A DNA stretch of 41,360 bases from Rhizobiaceae bacterium (GTDB taxonomy: Bacteria > Pseudomonadota > Alphaproteobacteria > Rhizobiales > Rhizobiaceae): positions 1,445-42,804 of the forward strand of contig JAHDEP010000004.1 of assembly GCA_020628775.1 (NCBI GenBank), read 5' to 3'. Every line of letters starts with the position of its first letter. Position 1 is the stretch's first letter. The translations under genes were made by a program, and so were the position numbers. The notes beneath the pieces are model-generated. The model saw nothing but the letters and a program-made list of their open reading frames with translations, had not been told where the DNA came from and made no database searches. Shown here one piece after another: positions 10,794 to 17,765 of this stretch.

Positions 10794-10811
10794 CACGTAT
10801 GAAAATACGTG
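10794..10811. promoter_or_regulatory. Dyad CACGTAT-N4-ATACGTG upstream of gltB
   Basis: A perfect 7-bp inverted repeat with the spacer GAAA lies about 110 bases upstream of the gltB start. The 18-base symmetric form suits a dimeric regulator near the gltB promoter. The binding protein is not identifiable from the sequence, and it could also be chance. Confidence 0.4.
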
Positions 10812-10930
10812 GGCATTGCATTTAAGATTTTGTGATGCACCAATTTTTCAGCTTCCGCTTTCTCTCAAGACTTGCGGTAATCTGCGCTGGCATTGATCAC
10901 GTGTTACGTAAATTTGTAAGCTTACGTCGA

Positions 10931-10955
10931 AATAGGACAGTAAGTCTGTCCTATT
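10931..10955. promoter_or_regulatory. Perfect 25-base dyad AATAGGACAG-N5-CTGTCCTATT
   Basis: Two perfect 10-base arms surround TAAGT. The site lies about 250 bases from gltB and 380 from bufA. It is not followed by a T-run and does not lie at a gene end, so an operator is more likely than a terminator. The regulator family is unknown to me; an Rrf2-type or other dimeric repressor is a guess. Confidence 0.5.
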
Positions 10956-11333
10956 CTTACGGTTCTATGCCAGAACATATGACGTTTCGCAAGGTCACGC
11001 TCGCATTTTATTGGCTCGCTGTGACAAAATTCCCAGAAATCAACAGGCTGCTGGTGCATATTATAGCAGAATTATCAAAGCTTGTAGTATTATAAAGAAT
11101 AGCACGGTGTGCTTCATTTTGGATCTGACCCGAATTTGTGGTAAGATATAGGTAAGCTTAGTGAAGTTTATTGAGTTCTCCGGTGATAAACTAAATCTCG
11201 CGAAATGCTCACATTCAGTTGATCAAATCTAACGCGTCGTTGATTTCCAATTGATCAGGTATTTGGTTAGTAATGTTCTTGCCGGGTCACTAACGACCCA
11301 AAACGATGAATGGTCATCCTAAGGAGAATTTAA

Positions 11334-11636
11334 ATGTCTAAGAAAATTGTTGGTGCATCTGCACTTGCTGGCGCAGTAGCTATGGCTCTTTCAGGTGCAA
11401 CTTTGGTTGCTTCTACAACTGGTGCATCTGCTGCTAAAGAAAAATGCTACGGCGTTTCACTAGCTGGTAAAAACGACTGTGCTGCTGGTCCAGGTACATC
11501 ATGTGCAGGTACTTCTACAGTTGACTACCAAGGCAATGCTTGGAAATCAGTTGAAGCTGGTACATGTGTATCAATGGCAGTACCTGGCGATCGTAAAGGT
11601 TCACTTGAGCCTCTAACACGTGACCTTCCAGCTTAA
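11334..11636 (+). CDS. bufA: Bufferin precursor BufA1 (DUF2282)
   Basis: A 100-residue precursor of the DUF2282 family, the substrate class of bufferin clusters, which are ribosomally made, post-translationally modified copper-binding peptides. It begins with a signal peptide ([21 protein letters not shown]) ending around ASAAKEK, so the product should be exported by Sec. Four cysteines follow at 38, 49, 57 and 78 in the contexts [20 protein letters not shown] and AGTCVSM, the usual BufA1 layout. In the characterised Caulobacter system, cysteines of this set become thiooxazoles; which ones change here is inference. A strong AAGGAG lies 7 bases before the ATG, and codon choice looks like a highly expressed gene. 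First in the bufABC-DoxX operon. Confidence 0.9.
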   Translation: MSKKIVGASALAGAVAMALSGATLVASTTGASAAKEKCYGVSLAGKNDCAAGPGTSCAGTSTVDYQGNAWKSVEAGTCVSMAVPGDRKGSLEPLTRDLPA

Positions 11637-11673
11637 TAATTAGGCTCATTGTTTGTCAGATAGGAGTGATGAG

Positions 11674-12600
11674 ATGTTGAATGCCACCCCCCGGCCTATC
11701 CCAGCTGATCATGAATATCTGGCAGAGTGTTCGGTTCCTGCAAGAGCGGGAGCCGGACTCAAAGGCCAGCATGTCGACGACATCTTATCTGATGAATATA
11801 AGATGGGTTTCTTTGAAGTCCATGCTGAGAACTACATGGGCGAGGGCGGTTTACCGCATCAGGCGCTCACCGAAATTCGAAATAATTTCCCTATAACTGT
11901 ACATGGCGTTGGTCTTTCCATCGGTTCTGAAAAAGGTCTTGATAAAGATCATATCGAACGTTTGGCAAAGGTTGTTGATCGCTATCAGCCTGGCATAGTG
12001 TCAGAACACCTGGCCTGGTCCACCCACGATAATCATTATTATAATGATCTTTTGCCGGTGCCATATGATCAAGCAACTTTGGATCGCGTGGTTAGCCATA
12101 TCGGGCAAGTGCAGGATAGGTTGAAACGTCCAATATTACTTGAAAATCCATCCACTTATGTTGCGTTTGAACAATCAACCATGAGTGAGACAGATTTCAT
12201 CACAGAAATCGCTCGACGCGCGGGCTGTGGCCTGCTGCTGGACATCAACAATGTCTTTGTTTCAGCGACAAACCACAAATATAGCCCCGAGAAATATCTA
12301 TCTGAGTTTCCACTTGGTCATGTTGGTGAGATCCACCTTGCGGGCCATGCTGAGGATAAAGACGATGATGGCGAGACATTGCTTATTGATGCACATGATC
12401 GCCCGGTTGCTGATGAAGTTTGGAAACTTTATAAAGACGTTGTGACCCAAATGGGGCCTATTCCAACCTTGATTGAATGGGATAATGATGTGCCCGAATG
12501 GCGTATCTTACGTCGCGAAGCGAAAATTGCTGAAGCAATCTTAGATGCAGTTCCAGAGCATCCATTATTGGGAGAGCGTCATGCCAGCGCGGCTGAGTGA
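11674..12600 (+). CDS. bufB: MNIO-family bufferin maturase (DUF692)
   Basis: A multinuclear non-heme iron oxidative enzyme (MNIO, DUF692) predicted to modify cysteines of the BufA precursor in the cytoplasm before export. The family's acidic and His metal-ligand motifs appear in order: FFEVHAENYMG, VHGVGLSIGS, VSEHLAWS, LLENPSTYV, LLLDINNVFVSATNH, GEIHLAGHAED, IDAHDRPV and TLIEWDND. I choose ATG 11674 because AGGAG lies 7 bases upstream, giving 308 aa. The track start (TTG 11653) lies ahead of that site. The gene begins 37 bases after bufA and overlaps bufC by 20 bases, so coupled translation is likely. The substrate is assigned from the adjacent DUF2282 gene. Confidence 0.92.
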   Translation: MLNATPRPIPADHEYLAECSVPARAGAGLKGQHVDDILSDEYKMGFFEVHAENYMGEGGLPHQALTEIRNNFPITVHGVGLSIGSEKGLDKDHIERLAKVVDRYQPGIVSEHLAWSTHDNHYYNDLLPVPYDQATLDRVVSHIGQVQDRLKRPILLENPSTYVAFEQSTMSETDFITEIARRAGCGLLLDINNVFVSATNHKYSPEKYLSEFPLGHVGEIHLAGHAEDKDDDGETLLIDAHDRPVADEVWKLYKDVVTQMGPIPTLIEWDNDVPEWRILRREAKIAEAILDAVPEHPLLGERHASAAE

Positions 12601-13399
12601 GTTGTCCGACGAATACAACGTTACTCAAGATACGTTTTCATCTCTACTACTTGATCCTGAAATCCCGTGTCCAAAAGGCTTGGTCAGTCCATCTGGCAAG
12701 GCGGATGCCAAAAGGTTTTCAGTTTATCGCAACAATGTGGTTGTCGGTTTAACCGGTGCATTGGCGGATATTTTTCCAGCCATACAAAGACTACTTGGTG
12801 AAGAAGCGTTTATGTCGCTCGCAAGGCTTTTCGTTGCAGATAATCCGCCAACTTCACCGTTAATGTTCAAATATGGTGCTGGTTTTGCAGAGTTTTTAGA
12901 AGCGTTTGAACCTTTAGCAAACTATCCTTATCTTGGCGATGTCGCGCGGATAGAACGTTTATGGCTTGATTGTTTTCATGAAGCAGATGCGCCACCTCTT
13001 GCATTGGATGCGCTTGCTGCATTCCCGCCGGAAAACCTGGGCGATATCGTATTTGAAAAACATCCAGCTGTGCGACTATTTTCCAGTCAGTTTGCAGCTG
13101 TTTCAATCTTTTCTGCCAACCGTCAAAGTGCAGCGATGGACGGTATCGATCCTGCCGCTGGGGAAGATTGCTTGATTTCAAGACCGGATGCACAAGTTGA
13201 TGTTCGGCAGATACCGCAAGCTGCGACACTATTTTTCCAAACGCTATTTGATGGTCACACATTGGGTGAAGCGGCAAATGCTGCGAGTAATCTTGATGCT
13301 GAATTTGATATTTCAATGGCGATTTCAACAATGCTTGAGGCCGGTATTTTCTCAAGCTGCAAAATAAACAACGAAGATCTGGGTGAAACTGGACAATAA
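12581..13399 (+). CDS. bufC: Bufferin maturation partner (DUF2063)
   Basis: A 272-residue DUF2063 protein, the usual partner of DUF692 enzymes. The N-terminal half carries the family pattern RFSVYRNNVVVGLTGALADIFPAIQRLLGEEAF and the PYLGDVARIERLW segment. The C-terminal ~80 residues (LFFQTLFDGHTLGEAANAAS ... AISTMLEAGIFSS) look like a PqqD/winged-helix-type domain, which in RiPP systems can hold the precursor's leader; that role is inference. ATG 12581 is preceded by GGGAGAG and lies inside the end of bufB. The track start at 12545 would extend the overlap and has no better ribosome site. It probably works as a complex with BufB. Confidence 0.88.
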   Translation: MPARLSELSDEYNVTQDTFSSLLLDPEIPCPKGLVSPSGKADAKRFSVYRNNVVVGLTGALADIFPAIQRLLGEEAFMSLARLFVADNPPTSPLMFKYGAGFAEFLEAFEPLANYPYLGDVARIERLWLDCFHEADAPPLALDALAAFPPENLGDIVFEKHPAVRLFSSQFAAVSIFSANRQSAAMDGIDPAAGEDCLISRPDAQVDVRQIPQAATLFFQTLFDGHTLGEAANAASNLDAEFDISMAISTMLEAGIFSSCKINNEDLGETGQ

Positions 13400-13420
13400 T
13401 ATTACAGTAAGGGCGACAAA

Positions 13421-13999
13421 ATGAATGGACTAATCAAACTTATACGCAATCTGCACGATGGCGTTTTTAACTTTATCACACGCATCACAGAGGGTTGGTT
13501 TCTCGGGCTTTTTGCTCGCTTCACTTTTGTTGCCGTCTTATATGGTTATTATTTCAACTCCGCGCTGACGAAAGTCAAAATTGACGAACTTGGCATTCTC
13601 GGGTTTTTCCAAATCTCAGACGGTGCTTATTTCCAGATCGCAATGCCTGCGGTTGAAGCTGCCGGGTTTGATCCTTCAGCGGTCGCATTTTTCCCGCATG
13701 GCCTTATCGTTTTCTTGGGAACTTATGCCGAATTTATCCTCCCTGCGATGATTGTCATCGGACTGTTCTCACGCGTTGCGGCAGCCGGCATGATTGGCTT
13801 TATCATCGTGCAATCGCTCACAGATGTGTTTGTGCACAATATTGGCGCTGAAAGCACTGGCGCTCTGTTTGATCGCTTCCCAGATTCTCTGATTATGGAT
13901 CAGCGTTTGCTTTGGATCTTTGTTCTTGCTGTTATCGTGTTGAAAGGCGCTGGCAAGGTTTCGGTAGATCATCTGCTATCGAAGCGCGCATCAACCTAA
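13421..13999 (+). CDS. DoxX-family membrane protein of the bufferin operon
   Basis: A 192-residue integral membrane protein of the DoxX type with about four hydrophobic segments: GLFARFTFVAVLYGYYF, FFPHGLIVFLGTYAEFILPAMIVIGLF, AAAGMIGFIIVQSLTDVFV and LLWIFVLAVIVLKGAG. DoxX proteins are regular companions of bufABC genes; their biochemical role there is unsettled, with redox or quinone-linked functions suggested for the wider family. The gene starts 21 bases after bufC and ends just before a strong terminator, making it the last gene of the unit. No cysteine pair for direct thiol chemistry is visible. Confidence 0.85.
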   Translation: MNGLIKLIRNLHDGVFNFITRITEGWFLGLFARFTFVAVLYGYYFNSALTKVKIDELGILGFFQISDGAYFQIAMPAVEAAGFDPSAVAFFPHGLIVFLGTYAEFILPAMIVIGLFSRVAAAGMIGFIIVQSLTDVFVHNIGAESTGALFDRFPDSLIMDQRLLWIFVLAVIVLKGAGKVSVDHLLSKRAST

Positions 14000-14022
14000 C
14001 AAAATTATCTCAATACAAATAA

Positions 14023-14050
14023 AAAATGGCGTCCAACTGGGCGCCATTTT
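14023..14050 (+). terminator. Terminator of the bufferin operon
   Basis: AAAATGGCG and CGCCATTTT form a perfect 9-bp stem that continues through a T-G wobble and CC/GG to a tight AACT loop. The 3' arm ends in TTTT and is followed by CCGTTTTG. It lies 23 bases after the DoxX stop and may also help stop hsp20 transcription on the other strand. Confidence 0.85.
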
Positions 14051-14059
14051 CCGTTTTGA

Positions 14060-14105
14060 GCTTCGACCTTTTTTGGGGAGGAGGAGGGAGGGAGGCCGAA
14101 GATCA
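14060..14105. repeat. GA-rich tract between bufferin operon and hsp20
   Basis: After the bufferin terminator the plus strand reads TTTTTTGGGGAGGAGGAGGGAGGGAGG, flanked by CTTCGACC and GGCCGAAG, which are inverted repeats with one mismatch. The run of G blocks could form a G-quadruplex on the plus strand, and the minus-strand side is C-rich. It may end hsp20 transcription, but that is unproven. Confidence 0.5.
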
Positions 14106-14120
14106 AATTTTCTATGTCAA

Positions 14121-14594
14121 TTAAGCTTTTGCTTCTTCAATCTGCTTGGTTTCTGAAGTCGCACTTGGCGCTGCTGAAATTGCAATTTTACGCAATTTCT
14201 TTTCTTCAGGTACTTCACGAACGAGATCGATGTAGAGCAAGCCGTTTTTCAAGTTAGCGCCATGAATATGCATGTGCTCTGCAAGTTGGAAACGACGCTC
14301 AAACGCGCGGGTTGCGATGCCGCGATGTAGATAAGTTGCCTCATCTTGCTCATCGGACGTTGCTTTCTCGCCGCGGATTGTCAGTGTGTTCTCGCGTGCT
14401 TCAACATCTAGCTCGTCTTCTGCAAAGCCGGCGACAGCCATTGTGATGGTGTAAGCATCATCTGCGGTGCGCTCGATGTTATATGGCGGATATGATTTGG
14501 TTTGTTCAGGCTGGCCGAGGCTATCTAGCATTGTAAATAGACGGTCGAAACCAACTGTTGAACGATAAAAAGGTGAAAAATCTACGTGACGCAT
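14121..14594 (-). CDS. hsp20: Small heat-shock protein Hsp20 (IbpA type)
   Basis: A 157-residue alpha-crystallin-domain chaperone that holds unfolding proteins in the cytoplasm for refolding by DnaK/ClpB. The N-terminus DFSPFYRSTVGFDRLFTMLD and the segment YPPYNIERTADDAYTITMAVAGF are typical of bacterial class A proteins. The crystallin domain covers about residues 40-130 and includes RGIATRAFERRFQL and the A-x(3)-GL motif ANLKNGLLYIDL. A short charged tail follows. Regulation is unusually readable: a near-consensus RpoH promoter and a folded leader hiding the GGAG ribosome site lie upstream. The gene ends in front of a GA-rich tract and faces the bufferin operon. Confidence 0.95.
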   Translation of the reverse strand: MRHVDFSPFYRSTVGFDRLFTMLDSLGQPEQTKSYPPYNIERTADDAYTITMAVAGFAEDELDVEARENTLTIRGEKATSDEQDEATYLHRGIATRAFERRFQLAEHMHIHGANLKNGLLYIDLVREVPEEKKLRKIAISAAPSATSETKQIEEAKA

Positions 14595-14695
14595 GTGTGT
14601 TCTCCATTGAGCAACTAGTGTTTTGCGTTAGCAATATTGATCCCATTTTTGGCAATCAATTTGCGGTTATTACAGACCCGTTATTGGCGTCTGTA
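14595..14695 (-). promoter_or_regulatory. ROSE-like RNA thermometer in the hsp20 leader
   Basis: The roughly 100-base leader folds into successive hairpins when read on the minus strand. First is ACAGAC/GTCTGT (14672-14694). Second is a long helix GCAAATTGAT/ATCAATATTGC (14631-14664). Last, next to the start codon, is GTTGCTC-AATG-GAGAAC (14599-14615), in which GTT/AAC and CTC/GAG pair around one bulged G. This last hairpin sequesters the GGAG ribosome site 7 bases before ATG. A TTGCT motif with an extra G opposite the Shine-Dalgarno sequence is the hallmark of ROSE elements that control rhizobial small heat-shock genes. Temperature response is inferred. Confidence 0.8.
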
Positions 14696-14701
14696 GACTA
14701 T

Positions 14702-14730
14702 AGATGGGGAGCAAATTTTGGCTTTTCAAG
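14702..14730 (-). promoter_or_regulatory. RpoH (sigma-32) promoter of hsp20
   Basis: Read on the minus strand, CTTGAAA, a 14-base spacer and CCCCATCT match the classical heat-shock promoter consensus almost exactly. Transcription would begin near 14695, which is where the first leader hairpin starts. Confidence 0.88.
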
Positions 14731-14857
14731 AGATAAAAATAAAATTCGAAGATTATTGTTTTTATACGGTAATCGTTGATATTCCGCCAAAAACGGCTTT
14801 TTCTTTTGACCTTCTGACGAGCAGTGATTAAGACCCGCTATAGGTTGGAAAAACATT

Positions 14858-15802
14858 ATGAGTACAATACTATTTTCATCGCCCGGAAATCCGGTCCCTG
14901 AAGATCACAAAGCGGGATATTTCACCGGGTGTGATGGGCGCCAATTACGCTACGCTTTGTTTCGATCAACGGGTCAGAATGCAAAGGGTACGATCGTGCT
15001 TTTGCAAGGTCGGAATGAATGTATTGAAAAGTATTTTGAAACCATCAAAAATTTCACCGAAGCTGGATTTTGGGTCGCAACTTTTGACTGGCGAGGTCAG
15101 GGTGGTTCGGAACGTATTCTGCGCAATAAAAAGCGTGGTTTTGTCAGACGTTTTCGGCATTTCGAAGATGATCTAAAGATCTTTTTAGAGCAAGTTGTAT
15201 TGCCTGATGCGCGCATTCCGTTTTATGCGATTGCCCATTCAATGGGTGGATTGATCTTGCTATCCGCATCACCGAACATTGCCAATCGAATTGATCGAAT
15301 TGTTTTGTTAGCACCGTTTATTGGCACCCATATTTCAGGTTTTAAGCTCTTTGTGACAAAGTTTTTACTTAATCTGCTCAATGGGATCGGATTGGGGTCT
15401 TTACCAATTATAAGACGCAAGCAAGCGGCAGAAGAACGATTTAGAATTCTTACCTCCGATGAAAAGCGCTTTGTGCGTAATGATAAGATTTTCGAAAATT
15501 ATCCCGAATTTGAAACAGGTGTTCCGACAATCAAATGGTTGCTATTGATGTTTAGAGCCATGAAGCAGGTGAATAAGCAAGAACATTTAGAACGCATTAC
15601 CATCCCGACAATTATCATGGGTGGAAGTCATGATGGCATCGTCCCGTTTGAAGCTTTTGAGGATGTCAGCACAAAATTCCGCGCAGGTCAGTTAATCCCA
15701 TTTGATGGTGCGCGGCATGAGCTTATGACTGAAATTGACATCTATCGTGAGCCCACGCTTGCCGCAACGATCGCGTTTTTCACCAAGCCTGAAGAAGATT
15801 AG
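14858..15802 (+). CDS. Alpha/beta hydrolase, lysophospholipase-like
   Basis: A 314-residue serine hydrolase of the lysophospholipase/monoacylglycerol-lipase (PldB-like, Hydrolase_4) group. The nucleophile elbow is AIAHSMGG, the oxyanion region FDWRGQGGSER, the acid residue lies in GGSHDGIVP and the His in DGARHELMTE. No signal peptide is visible, so it is probably cytoplasmic or membrane-associated. The natural substrate is not readable from the sequence; a glycerolipid or lysophospholipid is likely from the family. The ATG at 14858 is retained without a strong ribosome site. Its last 4 bases overlap the end of the convergent beta-barrel gene. Confidence 0.85.
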   Translation: MSTILFSSPGNPVPEDHKAGYFTGCDGRQLRYALFRSTGQNAKGTIVLLQGRNECIEKYFETIKNFTEAGFWVATFDWRGQGGSERILRNKKRGFVRRFRHFEDDLKIFLEQVVLPDARIPFYAIAHSMGGLILLSASPNIANRIDRIVLLAPFIGTHISGFKLFVTKFLLNLLNGIGLGSLPIIRRKQAAEERFRILTSDEKRFVRNDKIFENYPEFETGVPTIKWLLLMFRAMKQVNKQEHLERITIPTIIMGGSHDGIVPFEAFEDVSTKFRAGQLIPFDGARHELMTEIDIYREPTLAATIAFFTKPEED

Positions 15803-17205
15803 CGCGTAAGCGTTAGGCCGATGCCGATGGATGTGTCATCAACATCATCTGCGCTGCCAAAGCGATCGGTTCGTGTGAAGCTTAGGTCACTATTCATGCT
15901 CAAATAACGATTAATAGCCCAATCAAATGCAAGGCTTGCGCCATAAATGCTTTCATTGGGGGTCGATGTTGATCCGCGGAAATCTCGGACCGAATAGTTT
16001 AATCCAAGTGTGGCGTCTAATCGGTTGGTGATTTCCTGACTTAGATCGAGCGTGCTCGCATATAAAATTGATCCGCTTTGCCCTGCAGATGTTGAGGGTT
16101 CAACGCTTGTTGTAAGGCCCAATGCAGCTGTTGTGCCTCGGCGCGGTGACCAATTGAGTTCGCTATCAAAAGTTACAGCTTTAATATCTGGCAGGCTTGC
16201 ATCTTTAAATTTATTGGCAACGTAACCGATAGATGCTTCACCGGATAATTTATCACCTAAATCCGCAACAATACCGGTGCGTAATCCATAACTTGTAAAT
16301 TCTCGATTGGTGCCCGAGCTATCAATATCTTGATCATAACGGGTTGTACCGATTTCACCTTCGATGAAGGGCATCAGCACTGGGTTACCTGCATATTGTA
16401 AACGTAGTGCCAATCCTAAATTTAACCGATCGCGATCGTTGCCTGAGACGATGATGTTGCCCGGCAGTGTCGCATCACCATTGACCACCCGCGTGAGACT
16501 ACCAGTAACCGAACCTCTTAAAATCCCTAGTTCCTTCGTCAAACCTAATGAGGATGAGAATGTATGGATATTTGCCTGACTGGTGGCGTTGGTAATCGCA
16601 TTAGGATCGTTACGGCTTTCTTTTGAAAAATTGTAACTACCGATAAGATTAGCGGTCAGTAGATCATTGATGTTAAATTCAAGATCGCTTGTCACATCAA
16701 CCGATGGGTTTTCTTCAATAGTGCCGCGGATATTCTTCTGTAAAGTGGCATTTCCGGTAACGTTGAGCGAATGCCTAGACCAATCGGATTCTAATGTTGC
16801 GCCCAAATTTGTTTGATTAAATGTACGGGTCGCCGTGCTCGTCGCTGATTTCTGACGTTCATAAATGATTTCATTTTGCAGCGTGGGTCTTAGCGTCAAA
16901 GTCCCGATACGGATCCCCGGCGCAGAGCCATCATCCGCATTAATCAGATCACGCGTTTCATTAACAGCGCCGGTTGAAAGGTTTTGTTGCGAACGATCAA
17001 GCTCAGACAGCTGATTGATATTTGTCGTTGTAAGCTCTGTCTCTAAGGCGTTTGTCTCAGCGCCTAATTCGGTCGGCAAGCTTTGCGCAAAGGCAGAAGT
17101 CGACGCTAATAATAGATAGGCGAAAGTAATCCGTGCACCCTTAACAATTGTCGCAGGGAGGCGGGTATCATTTATTGTTTTTGTTTTGGCTTTACCAATA
17201 TGCAT
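15799..17205 (-). CDS. Outer-membrane beta-barrel protein (BBP2-like)
   Basis: An exported protein of about 468 aa. The signal peptide (GARITFAYLLLASTSAFAQS) is followed by a short Thr/Asn/Glu-rich stretch. The rest is a long series of alternating amphipathic strands, such as LRPTLQNEIIYERQ, RLNLGLALRLQYAG and YGASLAFDWAINRYLSMNSDLSF, typical of an outer-membrane barrel. It resembles the 'putative beta-barrel porin 2' proteins common in rhizobia, whose role is unknown. The C-terminus (IGIGLTLTR) ends in Arg, not the usual aromatic residue. Start: ATG 17205, not the track's TTG 17241, since it places the signal peptide better; neither has a clear ribosome site. Confidence 0.75.
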   Translation of the reverse strand: MHIGKAKTKTINDTRLPATIVKGARITFAYLLLASTSAFAQSLPTELGAETNALETELTTTNINQLSELDRSQQNLSTGAVNETRDLINADDGSAPGIRIGTLTLRPTLQNEIIYERQKSATSTATRTFNQTNLGATLESDWSRHSLNVTGNATLQKNIRGTIEENPSVDVTSDLEFNINDLLTANLIGSYNFSKESRNDPNAITNATSQANIHTFSSSLGLTKELGILRGSVTGSLTRVVNGDATLPGNIIVSGNDRDRLNLGLALRLQYAGNPVLMPFIEGEIGTTRYDQDIDSSGTNREFTSYGLRTGIVADLGDKLSGEASIGYVANKFKDASLPDIKAVTFDSELNWSPRRGTTAALGLTTSVEPSTSAGQSGSILYASTLDLSQEITNRLDATLGLNYSVRDFRGSTSTPNESIYGASLAFDWAINRYLSMNSDLSFTRTDRFGSADDVDDTSIGIGLTLTR

Positions 17206-17306
17206 TTTCGCCGAACTTTCGCGCGTCGGAGTTATTAGCAATTAGTAAATCTTTATGGTTAACGTTTCGTTTATAAAAGCCGGATCATTTCGTCACAAAG
17301 ACGCTG

Positions 17307-17765
17307 TTATGCCGGCTTTACGCCAAGGCGATTTGAGTTGGCAGAAACAATCTCAATTGTATCGCCGGCTTTCAAATCAGGGCCTTCAATCACCCAAAGC
17401 GTATCATCAAGTTTGATGCGTCCGCGACCGTTTTCAATGGGTTCATCCAAGGTTGCTTTGCGCCCGATTAAGCGCTGAGTGCGCTGGTTTAAAAGCGGTT
17501 CATCACTTTCCTTGCCACGATCGGCAATATATTTCTTGCCGATATATGAGGATGCGACTGCTAATATAGCGAATATTGTTAGCTGAACTTGCCATGGCCA
17601 AATGCCTGTTTCCCATAGAAGAAAAGACAATAGGCCGACGATCATCGCTGCAATGCCAATCCAAAGCAGGAATATGCCTGGGATTATAATTTCAAGGCCA
17701 AGTAGGACGAGGCCAACGACCCACCAAATCCATGGGCCGAGTTCAGTTATAATCGTATTGATCAT
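17307..17765 (-). CDS. NfeD-family membrane protein
   Basis: A 152-residue short-form NfeD protein. N-terminal hydrophobic segments ([40 protein letters not shown] and [17 protein letters not shown]) precede a C-terminal OB-fold domain ([29 protein letters not shown]). NfeD proteins pair with stomatin-like SPFH proteins and are thought to help organise membrane microdomains or quality control. Its ATG overlaps the stop codon of the stomatin gene by 4 bases, indicating coupled translation. The gene is second in this two-gene unit. The long-form protease domain is absent. Confidence 0.9.
   Translation of the reverse strand: MINTIITELGPWIWWVVGLVLLGLEIIIPGIFLLWIGIAAMIVGLLSFLLWETGIWPWQVQLTIFAILAVASSYIGKKYIADRGKESDEPLLNQRTQRLIGRKATLDEPIENGRGRIKLDDTLWVIEGPDLKAGDTIEIVSANSNRLGVKPA

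Larger units (their letters stand above)
10685..11333. other. 649-base divergent regulatory gap gltB / bufA
   Basis: This gap separates the start codons of two divergent operons. I see no convincing gene in it: the track ORFs here (10505-10825, 10636-10896, 10832-11095) lack family resemblance and good ribosome sites. It does hold several exact dyads: GGCCCTTAGGGC near gltB, CACGTAT-N4-ATACGTG, ACGTAA-N10-TTACGTC, and AATAGGACAG-N5-CTGTCCTATT. A repeated GGTAAG lies around 11142-11160. A twice-repeated CARTTGATCA and a small GGGTC/GACCC hairpin lie in the bufA leader. The bufA Shine-Dalgarno AAGGAG is at 11321-11326. Confidence 0.6.

Noticed and set aside
10505-11095. Several plus-strand ORFs (66-106 aa) across the gltB start and the upstream gap
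   Set aside because: They partly shadow gltB or run through the dyad-rich gap, lack ribosome sites and show no recognisable family or biased composition.
12867-13355. A 162-residue minus-strand ORF inside bufC
   Set aside because: It is a mirror of a well-supported DUF2063 gene; the His/Gln-rich translation is typical of antisense frames.
17276-17319. Terminator downstream of the NfeD gene (AAAGCCGG ... CCGGCTTT)
   Set aside because: The arms are 28 bases apart and one lies within the coding end of the gene, so a compact terminator is unlikely.
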